Below, piece by piece: positions 39,750 through 48,092 of a stretch of 64,000 bases of DNA. This DNA comes from a virus. Below the pieces are notes generated by a model that was not told where the DNA came from, searched no databases, and saw only the letters and a list, made by a program, of their open reading frames with translations. Within the stretch, counting starts at the first letter, position 1, and each line of letters starts with the position of its first letter. The stretch covers positions 1 through 64,000 of IMG/VR virus record IMGVR_UViG_3300044713_000107. The stretch is one strand, 5' to 3'. Made by a program: the position numbers and the translations under genes.

Positions 39750-40210
39750 CCGCCCAAACCATCGTCGATCTCCGCCGCGAGCTGGAGAAGGCCCGCATCA
39801 CCCTCATCGCCGCCCAGTCCCATCTCGCCGCGCACGCGGAAGCGAACGCCGCCCTGCACTGCGCCGCGACGGTGATGTACTCGCCGCTGCACGCCCAAGT
39901 CACCGCCGCCATCGCACAGATCGAACACGCCCTCACGCGCACCGAGCAGGCGTACATCGACGCCAGCCGCACCCCGCAGCGCGACCGCGACATGGAGCAG
40001 CTCGGCGCGATCCTCCTCGACCTCGACCGGTGCACCCACGGCCGCCACTCTCTCGACCCGTGCGGTGACTGTGGCGGGAAATCGCGCGGTAACCCGTATC
40101 TCCGTCCTGGTGAGGGGATCGGCTACACGGTGCATGGGCAGTCGATCGTCATACCCGAGGCGGCTGACCGGCACAACCCGAAGGCATGGAAGGTAGGCCC
40201 CAATGACTGA
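39746..40210 (+). CDS. Hypothetical coiled-coil protein
   Basis: A 154-residue protein: N-terminal coiled coil (IVDLRRELEKARITLIAAQS), then helices, a DPCGDCGG motif and a C-terminal beta part. GTG 39746 overlaps the upstream stop. Function unknown. Confidence 0.55.
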   Translation: MTAQTIVDLRRELEKARITLIAAQSHLAAHAEANAALHCAATVMYSPLHAQVTAAIAQIEHALTRTEQAYIDASRTPQRDRDMEQLGAILLDLDRCTHGRHSLDPCGDCGGKSRGNPYLRPGEGIGYTVHGQSIVIPEAADRHNPKAWKVGPND

Positions 40211-40406
40211 CCAGGAGTTCGGCCGCCCGTTCAACCTGACCACCGCTGAGGGCTCGCGCTTCCACGGCGTTGAGTTCCCGTCCGGGCACGTCGTCCTCGC
40301 GAACGAGGGCGGCCTCGTGACCGCCTACATGTCCCTGGCTGTGATGCTCAACTTCCCGGACATGGCCGACGCCACCATCGAACGGCCTGCGGCGGGGGAG
40401 GGCTGA
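40203..40406 (+). CDS. Small hypothetical protein
   Basis: A 67-residue protein beginning MTDQEFGRPFNLTTAEGSRF, beta-rich. It overlaps the previous gene by 8 nt and the next by 1 nt. Function unknown. Confidence 0.5.
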   Translation: MTDQEFGRPFNLTTAEGSRFHGVEFPSGHVVLANEGGLVTAYMSLAVMLNFPDMADATIERPAAGEG

Positions 40407-40747
40407 TGGGCATCGACGAACTCGCGGCCCTGGTGCGCGCGGGCCTGGATGCCGACGAGCAGCCCGCTAAGGGACTCCTCGGTGCCGCGCGGTTCCTGGA
40501 CCGCACACCGGACTTCTACGGCGCTGGTGGGCCCGCTGCTGAGGCGTTGTGGCGACGCTTCAGCGAGGCCCGTGTGTTGGCGGAGGTGGCGTCGAAGCGG
40601 GAGTTGGTTGCCAGGCTGCTCCGCGAGAAGCACCACGCCGACTGCGTGTCCAGCATCGACGTCTGGTGTGACTGCGGCCGGGACGCCCGCGTGCTCGCCG
40701 TACTCCAACTCCTCGCCACCCCCTACCAGGAGGTCGAACGTGGCTGA
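40406..40747 (+). CDS. DUF6221-like protein
   Basis: A 113-residue helical protein: LAALVRAGLDADEQPAKG, RVLAEVASKRELVARLLREK and a Cys pair DCVSSIDVWCDCGRDA, the outline of DUF6221 proteins common in Streptomyces and its phages. Function unknown. Confidence 0.6.
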   Translation: MGIDELAALVRAGLDADEQPAKGLLGAARFLDRTPDFYGAGGPAAEALWRRFSEARVLAEVASKRELVARLLREKHHADCVSSIDVWCDCGRDARVLAVLQLLATPYQEVERG

Positions 40748-41015
40748 TCCTGGACAGCGTCTCTACGAAGCCCTCCGCATCGGACACGCCGGCTGGGCGG
40801 TCCTCGACAGCGACCTCCGCGAATACTGGGCCAGCATCGAGTCCACTGCGCGCCGACAGGCAGCCGAAGACCTTCGCGCCTGGGGCGAGGAAGGGCATCT
40901 GCGCCGGGCCGTGGACCAGTACGGTGCTCCCCTTCACCAGTCGCCGTTCTACATGTACGAGGACGCCGATCGGGCCGCCGACTGGATCGACCTCGACAAG
41001 CAGGAGACACCGTGA
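40740..41015 (+). CDS. Small hypothetical protein
   Basis: A 91-residue acidic helical protein beginning MADPGQRLYEALRIGHAGWA. GTG 40740 overlaps the upstream gene by 8 nt. Function unknown. Confidence 0.5.
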   Translation: MADPGQRLYEALRIGHAGWAVLDSDLREYWASIESTARRQAAEDLRAWGEEGHLRRAVDQYGAPLHQSPFYMYEDADRAADWIDLDKQETP

Positions 41016-41161
41016 TCCATCTGCACAAGTGGGGCCGCTGGCAGGACGCCCAAGCCACCTACAGTTCCCCGCTGTTCCCGAAGCTGGGCGAGTCCCAGGG
41101 TCTGATACAGATCCGGGCGTGTGAACGCTGCGGCAAGAAGAAGATCCGGGAGGTACGGTGA
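41012..41161 (+). CDS. Small Zn-ribbon peptide (49 residues)
   Basis: A 49-residue protein beginning MIHLHKWGRWQDAQATYSSP, ending with ACERCGKKKIREVR. GTG 41012 and its stop overlap neighbours in GTGA junctions, supporting translation. Function unknown. Confidence 0.6.
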   Translation: MIHLHKWGRWQDAQATYSSPLFPKLGESQGLIQIRACERCGKKKIREVR

Positions 41162-41772
41162 CAGACACTCTGCGGGACCAGATCCACGCGATCCTCGACG
41201 GCGGCATCTCCTGCGGTGCCTGCGGTACGCCCGACTGGTACACCGGCCAGATCATGGCCGTCGTCGAGCAGCAGGCAGCCGACGACCTGGCTCTGTGGCG
41301 GTCTGCGGCGTACCAGCACGCCCGCGAACGCGACCAAGCCCGCGAGACGCTCGCCAAGGTGCGGGAGTACCTGGAGACCAGCGACGACGACGGCGTGCGC
41401 ACCCGCCAGCACATCCTCGGCATGCTCGACCGGGCCGGCGTGCCCAGCGGCTTCCGCTGGCACGTCCTGAGCCAGTGCCCGGACGAACAGGCGTGCACCA
41501 TCCACGGCCGCAACGACGAGCCAGCAGCCTGCCCGCCAGCCTGCGCCGAAGCGCACACCTACGACGGCGACTGCCAGCAAAGCCCGTACCTCGACGGCGT
41601 GATCGGTAGCGGATGGGACAACGGCCGCGAATCGTGGGTGTGGCGCTGCGAAGACGCGCCCGGCTGCGACGGCCTCCTCAGCCTCGGCCATGGTTCAGCA
41701 GCGGAGGCAAGGCGCTCCTACGACCGGCACTGCAACCGCGAGCACGGACCGGCTGTCAGTGCCACGTCGTAG
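41158..41772 (+). CDS. Hypothetical protein
   Basis: A 204-residue protein: CGACGTPDWY near residue 19, a long helix (WRSAAYQHARERDQARETLA), then Cys-rich stretches (ACPPACAEAHTYDGDCQQSP). Last gene of the coupled series that began near 39465; a terminator-like hairpin follows. Function unknown. Confidence 0.55.
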   Translation: MTDTLRDQIHAILDGGISCGACGTPDWYTGQIMAVVEQQAADDLALWRSAAYQHARERDQARETLAKVREYLETSDDDGVRTRQHILGMLDRAGVPSGFRWHVLSQCPDEQACTIHGRNDEPAACPPACAEAHTYDGDCQQSPYLDGVIGSGWDNGRESWVWRCEDAPGCDGLLSLGHGSAAEARRSYDRHCNREHGPAVSATS

Positions 41773-41822
41773 CGTCGTTTCCAGCGCACCACGCCCGCCA
41801 GGGCCACGATCGAGCGCGACGG

Positions 41823-41858
41823 GCCGGGCCAGCTCCAACACACGGGAGACGGCCCGGC
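41823..41858 (+). terminator. Terminator-like hairpin after the plus operon
   Basis: GCCGGGCC (41823-41830) and GGCCCGGC (41851-41858) flank a 20-nt loop, followed by TT, 50 nt after the last stop. Confidence 0.55.
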
Positions 41859-41890
41859 TTACTCACGTTCCGTGATCGGGATCGTGGGCC

Positions 41891-41931
41891 GTGCAGCTTT
41901 TGTTTCTCTCTGGAGGTAACAAACGCTGCAC
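41891..41931. other. Long hairpin with GGAGG in the loop
   Basis: GTGCAGCTTTTGTT (41891-41904) pairs with AACAAACGCTGCAC (41918-41931) over 14 bp with one mismatch. The 13-nt loop contains GGAGG. It lies in a 284-nt gap without a gene and could be a structured leader, small-RNA part or protein-binding site. Confidence 0.5.
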
Positions 41932-41972
41932 AGCCGCCGCATAGTCGTAGCAGCCAGTGACTAGCGGCCCAA

Positions 41973-41997
41973 CTACTAGTCCAGTAGCTACTAGTAG
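41973..41997. promoter_or_regulatory. CTACNNGTAG operator cluster
   Basis: A perfect CTACTAGTAG (41988-41997), the partial CTACTAGT (41973-41980) and the palindrome AGTAGCTACT (41983-41992) overlap in an A/T-richer stretch about 60 nt upstream of the gene at 42057. The same CTACNNGTAG core recurs at 49963-50043. Confidence 0.65.
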
Positions 41998-42056
41998 GTA
42001 GATAGTAGCTGTACGCCCGCTGGTACGGCGTTCCCCGTAGAGATACCTTCGAACAT

Positions 42057-42476
42057 GTGAGCGAGTACAGGTCTCCGGTTCCTCCAGGCTGGCCGAAGCA
42101 AGTCGACCGCCCCGGCGCACCCGACAGCGGCTGGGAGACCAGCGCCGTCCGCTGGCTCTACGACCAGGCCCCCGGCGCGTGGCGAGACGGCCTCAATGGA
42201 CGCCAATACCCCGACCGGCCCCTCATGCTCGCCCGGGACGTCCGCTATCTCGTCGACGGCCAGATCAACGGGCTACGTGAGGCATACAGGCGCGCCCGCG
42301 TCGAACTCGCCGAGAAGTTCGAGCCGAACCAGATCGCCGAGCAACTCAACATGTACCAGCAGGAAGCCGCACGCCTCGAAGCGCTCCTCAAACAAGTCCA
42401 AGTCGTCGAAGACGCGCTGTCGGGCATCAGATGGGTGCCCAGGAAAGCCGACGTCACCTTCGACACCCTCAACTGA
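42057..42476 (+). CDS. Hypothetical coiled-coil protein
   Basis: A 139-residue protein: a Pro/Trp N-terminus (MSEYRSPVPPGWPKQVDRPG) then a long coiled coil (LREAYRRARVELAEKFEPNQ, QQEAARLEALLKQVQVVEDA). GTG 42057 lacks a clear ribosome site. It is alone behind the operator cluster. Function unknown. Confidence 0.6.
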   Translation: MSEYRSPVPPGWPKQVDRPGAPDSGWETSAVRWLYDQAPGAWRDGLNGRQYPDRPLMLARDVRYLVDGQINGLREAYRRARVELAEKFEPNQIAEQLNMYQQEAARLEALLKQVQVVEDALSGIRWVPRKADVTFDTLN

Positions 42477-42484
42477 GCCGGCGC

Positions 42485-42673
42485 CTACTGCATGCCGGGC
42501 AACACGTCCTGCTCCACCTCGAAGCCGCGCGGCGTCAGCGGCACCTCGTGGCGGCATGCGGCCCCGCGCCGATACAACCGCGCGACCGGATCCGTGAGCG
42601 GCCGACCGCACGCCTCACAGCGCACCACCCTGCGCTCAGGTGGCACGCTGCCAGGAAGAAGCAGTTGGGTCAT
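42485..42673 (-). CDS. Small DUF6011-like Zn protein
   Basis: A 62-residue protein: VRCEACGRPLTDPVARLYRR followed by GAAC, close to the DUF6011 RCRxCGRPLxDPxS pattern. ATG 42673 overlaps the upstream stop. Last gene of the minus operon. Function unknown. Confidence 0.6.
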   Translation of the reverse strand: MTQLLLPGSVPPERRVVRCEACGRPLTDPVARLYRRGAACRHEVPLTPRGFEVEQDVLPGMQ

Positions 42674-42813
42674 CGGCCCGTCGGGGAACCAGCACCCGGA
42701 CCAGGCGGCGGCACAGGCTCCTCGGGCGTCTCCCTGGACGGCATCGCACGATGGCCGCCCTTCGACACCATCGCCCGCAACTCCGCCGAGGTCAGCCGCT
42801 TCTCGCTGCTCAC
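42670..42813 (-). CDS. Small hypothetical peptide
   Basis: A 47-residue protein beginning MSSEKRLTSAELRAMVSKGG with a Pro-rich tail. It overlaps its neighbours by 4 nt on both sides. Function unknown. Confidence 0.5.
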   Translation of the reverse strand: MSSEKRLTSAELRAMVSKGGHRAMPSRETPEEPVPPPGPGAGSPTGR

Positions 42814-43286
42814 GTCGTCTCCTGGTTGTTCGGAACGGTTTCCTCGCCGACACCCGAACAACTCGCATCCGGGCGCGGGCCACGCCAGTCCACCGCGGCG
42901 TCCGGGCAGGTCTCCCGGTGCTCGCCGTCGACGTACTCCAGCCACGACTGCCCACACGAGCACGTCCGCCGCCAGCCCGCGAATGCCTGACGGCCGCCCG
43001 CGTAGTGGTGCTCCAACGGGCCCACGTACAGCGGGCAGTACATCAGGTGCCCCAGCCGCTTCTTCGTCCGCGCGAACTCGGACTCCGGATGCGGGGCGTT
43101 GCAGCGCAGGCACTGCCCACGACGCCAGCGGACGGACATGCTGCGGGCGTCGTACAGCGGCGCGATCAGCTCATCCCACACGACGTCGGCGGTCTCGGCC
43201 GGGAGCAGACTCAGAAGACGCTGGGCGGCCTCCTCGCGGCCCAGCACGACCGGCAGGTGCAGATCGGTATTCAGCGGCTCACGCAT
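42810..43286 (-). CDS. Hypothetical Cys-rich protein
   Basis: A 158-residue protein: helical N-terminus, then CLRCNAPHPESEFAR, a GWRRTCSCGQSW motif and HRETCPD, indicating Zn binding. Function unknown. Confidence 0.55.
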   Translation of the reverse strand: MREPLNTDLHLPVVLGREEAAQRLLSLLPAETADVVWDELIAPLYDARSMSVRWRRGQCLRCNAPHPESEFARTKKRLGHLMYCPLYVGPLEHHYAGGRQAFAGWRRTCSCGQSWLEYVDGEHRETCPDAAVDWRGPRPDASCSGVGEETVPNNQETT

Positions 43287-43635
43287 GCTCGTCCTCCTCG
43301 GGCTTGGGCATCGGCGGCAGGTGCAAGTCGACGAACACGGGCACCTGAGCCGTTGTCGACGCGCTGGGACGCTCCCACTGCGGTTCGCAGTCAGGCGGCT
43401 CCAACTGGGCGGGCACTCTGGGCGGGAGATGGCCGGCGACCCACGCGGTCCGGGTCACCTGCCGGGACATGAACTCGACGTGATCCTCGCCGTGCAGGGC
43501 GACTTCGTGGTCGTAGGCGTTCACAGCATCACGGAGGAAGCCGTTGAACTCGCGAGTGTGCTGCTTGCCCTGGAAGTACGTGATGCGGACGGCGTACTCG
43601 GTGATGCGCTGGACGTCGGTGGTGGGCTCGATCAT
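43279..43635 (-). CDS. Hypothetical protein
   Basis: A 118-residue protein beginning MIEPTTDVQRITEYAVRITY, beta-rich, with a Pro-rich C-terminus. ATG 43635 follows TAGGAGCACCACC. Function unknown. Confidence 0.55.
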   Translation of the reverse strand: MIEPTTDVQRITEYAVRITYFQGKQHTREFNGFLRDAVNAYDHEVALHGEDHVEFMSRQVTRTAWVAGHLPPRVPAQLEPPDCEPQWERPSASTTAQVPVFVDLHLPPMPKPEEDEHA

Positions 43636-43646
43636 CGGTGGTGCTC

Positions 43647-43853
43647 CTAGCGGCGTTCGTGTTCGGGCTGGCGGGCAGGCAGGCGGTGCAGTTCTTCGAG
43701 GTAGGCGATGGCGTAGTCCTGGTTGACGGTCGACCAGATCGCGGCCAGCTTGAGCCGGTTTCGGCGTTCGACCCGGTGCACCATGACTCGGCCCACGATC
43801 AGCCCGGCCGCGACCACGCCAACCGCCACCATCCACGCCCACACGGCCGTCAC
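43647..43853 (-). CDS. Small single-pass membrane protein
   Basis: A 68-residue protein with one N-terminal membrane helix (VWAWMVAVGVVAAGLIVGRV) and a basic cytoplasmic tail. GTG 43853 overlaps the LuxR-type gene stop. Function unknown. Confidence 0.6.
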   Translation of the reverse strand: MTAVWAWMVAVGVVAAGLIVGRVMVHRVERRNRLKLAAIWSTVNQDYAIAYLEELHRLPARQPEHERR

Positions 43854-44155
43854 CGCTCGGCCTCTGTCAGATTCAGCGGGCCGATGATCTTCTGCCGGAA
43901 GCCCAACGCCACAGCATGCGCCCTATTCCGCGCACCCAACTGCTTGAACATGACCCGCAGGATCGTCTTCACCGTGTCCTCCGCGATGTACAAGCGGCCA
44001 CCGATCTCCACGTTCGACAAGCCACACGCAACCAGGCACAACACCTGCCGCTGGCGTGCCGTCAACAAGCCGCCGGCCGCCATGGCATCGTGCTCCCGCA
44101 CACTGTCCTGCGCGGCCAGCACAGCCGCGACCGTGTCCTGCACCGTCGGCGTCAT
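43850..44155 (-). CDS. Orphan LuxR-type HTH protein
   Basis: A 101-residue protein. Residues 31-90 are a GerE/LuxR HTH: LTARQRQVLCLVACGLSNVE, IGGRLYIAEDTVKTILRVMF, KQLGARNRAHAVALG. It has no receiver or autoinducer domain, so it is probably a constitutive DNA-binding regulator. It sits inside the minus small-gene operon. Confidence 0.8.
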   Translation of the reverse strand: MTPTVQDTVAAVLAAQDSVREHDAMAAGGLLTARQRQVLCLVACGLSNVEIGGRLYIAEDTVKTILRVMFKQLGARNRAHAVALGFRQKIIGPLNLTEAER

Positions 44156-44343
44156 CTGCTCGTCTCCTGCTCGGGCAGTTCACGGAACGAGATCGTGACG
44201 GGCTGCGTGGTGCCGCAGTTGCTGCACCGGACCGCGAACTCGTGATGCACCGCGTCCACAAACTCCGAGTTGGCGATCTCGTCCAGCAGATGCTGCTGCT
44301 CGGCGTCAGCAGCAGGCAGCGCAGTGATGTCGGTCTTCGTCAT
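44152..44343 (-). CDS. Small Cys-pair protein
   Basis: A 63-residue protein beginning MTKTDITALPAADAEQQHLL with CSNCGTTQPVTI. Overlaps both neighbours by 4 nt. Function unknown. Confidence 0.5.
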   Translation of the reverse strand: MTKTDITALPAADAEQQHLLDEIANSEFVDAVHHEFAVRCSNCGTTQPVTISFRELPEQETSR

Positions 44344-44813
44344 GACGGGTTCTCCTTCGCGATCGTGTCGAGGTCTCTGGCTGCCATTCGCAGCAGCAGC
44401 GGATCCGATGCCGGGCCTGCTTCGACCCGGTCAGCGGTCGAACGCAACAGGGCAGCGGTCGACCGGCAGGCACTGATGGCGTCCGCGAGCTCCTTCGCGT
44501 GCTTGTACGCGGCGTTCCGCCAGCCCTCGACCTCCGTGTTCAGCGCGGCGACCTTCGCGGCGTGCCGCTCGTCCGAGCAGACCAGCGGGATGCCAACGCG
44601 AAGCCGCTCCAACTCCGGCTGCACGACGGCGGCCATCAGGTCGGCGATAGCGTCGACCGGGCCCTCAATGGCCGTGACCTGGTCGAAGTTCAGCACCGTG
44701 GCTTGGATCGGATGCGCCGCATCACACGCAGCCGGGTCCGGGCAGTCGTCGTCGCACAACCGCCCGGCCTCACGCAGCGCCTCGGCGATCCGGGCACGCA
44801 GGTCATCAGCCAC
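44340..44813 (-). CDS. Hypothetical helical protein
   Basis: A 157-residue protein beginning MADDLRARIAEALREAGRLC, with a DDDCPDPAACDAAH motif and long helices. GTG 44813 follows GGAGACCCGCC. Function unknown. Confidence 0.5.
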   Translation of the reverse strand: MADDLRARIAEALREAGRLCDDDCPDPAACDAAHPIQATVLNFDQVTAIEGPVDAIADLMAAVVQPELERLRVGIPLVCSDERHAAKVAALNTEVEGWRNAAYKHAKELADAISACRSTAALLRSTADRVEAGPASDPLLLRMAARDLDTIAKENPS

Positions 44814-45147
44814 GGCGGGTCTCCTTCCGCCGCTCGTGCATGCGGATCGCGTCAGCAACCGTGAATCCGTTCACCGTCACCAACGGCGCGGCCTCGCGGG
44901 CGAGCTTCAACGCCGTGTCCAGGTCGAAGCGATGCTCAGCAAGCCACTCGTCCTCACGCGCCGACGGCCGCATCTCGTACTCCCAGGCGCCCGCCGCCGA
45001 GAGGCAGCACCCGTGGCGGAGGACTGCCCAACGGTCGCGGCCTCGGTACTCGACGGTGATCTCGAACGCGCCGCCGTCCATGACGCCTTCGGGTACGCAG
45101 TTGACGGTGTAGCGGTCCGCACGCACGGCAGGCTCAGGCACGGTCAT
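44806..45147 (-). CDS. Hypothetical protein
   Basis: A 113-residue beta-rich protein (YTVNCVPEGVMDGGAFEITV) with a C-terminal helix. ATG 45147 follows GGGGAGGCCCGTG. Function unknown. Confidence 0.5.
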   Translation of the reverse strand: MTVPEPAVRADRYTVNCVPEGVMDGGAFEITVEYRGRDRWAVLRHGCCLSAAGAWEYEMRPSAREDEWLAEHRFDLDTALKLAREAAPLVTVNGFTVADAIRMHERRKETRRG

Positions 45148-45481
45148 CACGGGCCTCCCCGAGAATCGCCCGCGCCGTCGCCAGAGCGAGCTCGTCGAAC
45201 CGGTCGGTCTCCTGGATGTCCGCCTCCGGGTCGAAGCGGCCAGCAGCCGCGTCCAGCCAGTTGGACAGCGCCAACGCCACGCCCGGGTGCAGCGTTGCCA
45301 CGTACTCGCTGACGCCGCCCCAAAACGCGAGCAGGATCGGCGCGTCCTCACCGGGCGCGGTCAACACGCCCTGCTTCTCCGGGAACGGCTTCTGGATCCA
45401 CGGCGTCGGCACGTGCCCGACATCAGCGTTCAGCTCCCGCAGACGGGCAGACGCGGCACGCAATGTCTCAATGTCGTTCAT
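45134..45481 (-). CDS. Hypothetical protein
   Basis: A 115-residue protein: MNDIETLRAASARLRELNAD, then LLAFWGGVSEYVATLHPGVA and a C-terminal helix (LATARAILGEA). Overlaps both neighbours. The outline (helix, ILLAFWGG) is common in Streptomyces phage small genes. Function unknown. Confidence 0.5.
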   Translation of the reverse strand: MNDIETLRAASARLRELNADVGHVPTPWIQKPFPEKQGVLTAPGEDAPILLAFWGGVSEYVATLHPGVALALSNWLDAAAGRFDPEADIQETDRFDELALATARAILGEARDDRA

Positions 45482-45720
45482 GAGGTCTCCTGGGTGGTGT
45501 TGGTGTCGGCCATGCGCAGCACGGCCTCCATCGCTGCCGCACGGTCACGCGGGTCGTGCCAGAACGTCTCCGCCCCAAGCACCTCGACGACCTTGAACAG
45601 CACCTCGTTGCGGTGCACCGCCTCGTACTCGTCGAGCAGCTCGTCGACCTCGCTGACGGGCCGGTTCGCCATCGCGAACGCGAGCCCGAACGGCACGCGG
45701 ATGTCATCCCGGGCGCTCAT
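45478..45720 (-). CDS. Small hypothetical protein
   Basis: An 80-residue acidic helical protein beginning MSARDDIRVPFGLAFAMANR. Overlaps both neighbours by 4 nt. Function unknown. Confidence 0.5.
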   Translation of the reverse strand: MSARDDIRVPFGLAFAMANRPVSEVDELLDEYEAVHRNEVLFKVVEVLGAETFWHDPRDRAAAMEAVLRMADTNTTQETS

Positions 45721-46223
45721 CGGGTCGCCTCCCCGGCAGCCGGCACAGCCAGGTCGAGCGCGGCCCGTACGTCGTCGGCGAACAGGAAGCCCTTCCCGTC
45801 CTCGTTCTTCCAGACACGAACCTGGGCGATCGCGTGGACCTTCGCCTCGGCCTTCTTGCGGGCGAGAGTCGCGGCAATGGCCTTCTCCATGCGCTCCTGT
45901 GCGCGCTCCACGGCCTCGTCACGCTCGCGACGCTCACGCGCCAACTCAGACCGGAGGCGCTTCACCTCGTGCGCCTCGCCCAGGTAGTTGTCCATCGCGG
46001 CGCGGTACTCGAACTCCCAGAACAGGAGCTCGCCGAGACGCTGCTCCGACTCGAAGCGGAGGCCGTCGATCACGGGCATCACGGCGTCGGCGTACAACTC
46101 CCGGACCCGCACACAGTCCGCACACCCGGTCTCGCCGGGCTCGAAACCACACTCGCCACAGAACGCGCCAGCGGTCGACAAGGCGGCGAGCACCTGCTCG
46201 CGCTCGGGCATTTCCTTGCTCAC
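45717..46223 (-). CDS. Coiled-coil protein with Cys motif
   Basis: A 168-residue protein: FCGECGFEPGETGCADCVRV near residue 21, then a long coiled coil (EAHEVKRLRSELARERRERD). GTG 46223 overlaps the upstream stop. Function unknown. Confidence 0.5.
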   Translation of the reverse strand: MSKEMPEREQVLAALSTAGAFCGECGFEPGETGCADCVRVRELYADAVMPVIDGLRFESEQRLGELLFWEFEYRAAMDNYLGEAHEVKRLRSELARERRERDEAVERAQERMEKAIAATLARKKAEAKVHAIAQVRVWKNEDGKGFLFADDVRAALDLAVPAAGEATR

Positions 46224-46459
46224 CAGTTCTCCTCTCCAGTGCTCGGGTAGGCGGCCAGGAAGATCGGGCAGCGATCCGCATGGTCGTTCGGGTTCGGGTA
46301 GCAGTCACAGGCACGCAACTTGGCCAGCTCGGCGCGGAGGCGGTCCAGCTCCGCCAGCAGCACGCCCACGGTCGTGGTGTCGCGCCAGTCCGGGTGCGTG
46401 GTCCGCTCGAACTCAGCGCGGATCTGCTGCTCGCGCTCGGGGGACAGGGGCCCGGTCAC
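46220..46459 (-). CDS. Small helical protein
   Basis: A 79-residue protein beginning MTGPLSPEREQQIRAEFERT with a leucine-rich helix and a Cys-rich end (ACDCYPNPNDHADRC). GTG 46459 overlaps the upstream stop. Function unknown. Confidence 0.5.
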   Translation of the reverse strand: MTGPLSPEREQQIRAEFERTTHPDWRDTTTVGVLLAELDRLRAELAKLRACDCYPNPNDHADRCPIFLAAYPSTGEENW

Positions 46460-46632
46460 CGCAGGTCTCCTTCGTGCTGCTTCCGCCACTCGTAGCGAAG
46501 CGCGGCCATCTCCTCGCAGATCGCATCGAAGTTGGCCTGAGCCCGGGACAACGCCTTCCGGGCGTCCTCCGCGTTCGCTTGCAGCCGCCGCATCTGCTTC
46601 TCGTACTCGGCCTCAGACAGTTCGTCAGGCAT
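46456..46632 (-). CDS. Small coiled-coil protein
   Basis: A 58-residue coiled-coil protein (EAEYEKQMRRLQANAEDARK). ATG 46632 follows AAGGAGACCCCCG. Function unknown. Confidence 0.5.
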   Translation of the reverse strand: MPDELSEAEYEKQMRRLQANAEDARKALSRAQANFDAICEEMAALRYEWRKQHEGDLR

Positions 46633-46658
46633 CGGGGGTCTCCTTCGGGGTGGTGGGG

Positions 46659-47696
46659 TCAAGCCGCGGCACGAGCCGCAAGAAACGGAACACCAGCAGC
46701 AGCCGACACAACATGCGCCGCCAACAACGGCGGCACAGCGTTACCGACCTGAAGCGACCGCTGGCCCTTGTTTCCCTGGAACGGGTAGCCATCAGGGAAG
46801 CCCTGCAGACGGCCGGCTTCCTCGACCGTCAGATTCAGGTGACCGCCGGCCTGCTTCCCACCGACATGCCCGACCGTCCCGGTGACAGTCGGCGCCGGAC
46901 GCCGCCAAGCCCAATGGCTGGGGTTGTCCATCGCCGCGCGCATCGCCTTACGGCTCGTCGACGAGAACGGCTCAGCGCCGCCCGTCTCCGTGCCGCCGCC
47001 CGTCACCGTCGGCGCCGGCCGCCGGGTGTAGCCCCAGCCGAGCGTGTCCGCCATCGTCCGCCACGGCAGCAGCGCCGGACCGAACAGGTCGTCAGCCGGA
47101 TGCTCGGCATGCGTCGGAGCAGGCGGCGAAACCTGCCGCACCCGGGACGCGACCAGGAACGCCCTGCGGCGCGCCTGCCCCAGGCCGTAGTCCGCGGCGT
47201 GGAGGATCCCGCACCACGAGCTGTAGCCCCAGCCGGTGAGGATCTCGCCGTAGTGCCGCCACAGCGGCAGGACCGCGGGGACCTGCTCCATGGCTATCCA
47301 CTCGGGGCGGATCGCCTCCAGGTAGCGCATCGGCTCGGCGGCCAGCAGTGACCGCGGGTCCTTGCAGTCGGCGAGCAGTTGCGGGCGGGAGTCGCGGCCG
47401 TGGGCCAGGTCGTGGACCGCCTGGTGCACGAGCGGCTCGTCGTCCAGGCCGGCCATCTTGCCTCCCTGGGACCAGGTCTGGCACGGCGGCGAAGCGATCA
47501 CGGCGCGGACGTTGCCGACCATCCGAGCAACGGTGAGGGCGGCGACGTCGGCCTGGACCGTGGTGTGTCCGGCGGCGCGGCGGGTGTTGCAGGCGGCGGT
47601 GTCGAACTCCACGCCGACGTCCCGCACGTCGAGCATTCGCAGGGCCTCGCTCCAGCCTCCGGGGCCCGCGAACAGGTCCAGAATCACGGCGGTCAT
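46659..47696 (-). CDS. DNA cytosine-5 methyltransferase
   Basis: A 345-residue C5-cytosine methyltransferase. Motif I LDLFAGPGGWSEAL (6-19), motif IV SPPCQTW (catalytic Cys72), motif VI EQVP (137-140, in place of ENV), motif VIII QARRRAF, and motif X QVGNAVPP near 316. The variable region is short, so a short recognition site is expected. No cognate endonuclease is beside it, which fits an orphan phage enzyme shielding DNA from restriction. Confidence 0.92.
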   Translation of the reverse strand: MTAVILDLFAGPGGWSEALRMLDVRDVGVEFDTAACNTRRAAGHTTVQADVAALTVARMVGNVRAVIASPPCQTWSQGGKMAGLDDEPLVHQAVHDLAHGRDSRPQLLADCKDPRSLLAAEPMRYLEAIRPEWIAMEQVPAVLPLWRHYGEILTGWGYSSWCGILHAADYGLGQARRRAFLVASRVRQVSPPAPTHAEHPADDLFGPALLPWRTMADTLGWGYTRRPAPTVTGGGTETGGAEPFSSTSRKAMRAAMDNPSHWAWRRPAPTVTGTVGHVGGKQAGGHLNLTVEEAGRLQGFPDGYPFQGNKGQRSLQVGNAVPPLLAAHVVSAAAGVPFLAARAAA

Positions 47697-47771
47697 GCGG
47701 TTTCTCCAGTTCGGGCTGGGGCTTCGGGGTGGTGGGGTCGCGCCAACAGGAACAACCCCAAGGCGGGCAGG

Positions 47772-48077
47772 TCAGTCTTCGTTCTCGAAGTACGTGGTGA
47801 TGGCGGCGTGGCGCTTCCAGCGGTCCGTGAACGCCTCCACGGACACATCGCCCTCCGTGTACGCGGCAAGCCCGAACACACCCAACTCCGTGTCGTCGTA
47901 GACCGCGACGACCTGATACGGCCAGTCGCCAACGAGACGGCCGTCGATACCGGCCAGCTCCCGCCAGCCGGTGCCGGTGAGCAGCTCGATCCAGTCGTAG
48001 CCGCTGTCACACAGGGCCGGGTTGGGCAGCTCGGGCAGGAGCGCGGTGGCGGCCTCGATGCTGAGGATCTCGGTCAT
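47772..48077 (-). CDS. Hypothetical protein
   Basis: A 101-residue acidic protein beginning MTEILSIEAATALLPELPNP with alternating strands and helices. Function unknown. Confidence 0.5.
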   Translation of the reverse strand: MTEILSIEAATALLPELPNPALCDSGYDWIELLTGTGWRELAGIDGRLVGDWPYQVVAVYDDTELGVFGLAAYTEGDVSVEAFTDRWKRHAAITTYFENED

Positions 48078-48092
48078 GGCGGTGGTCTCCGA

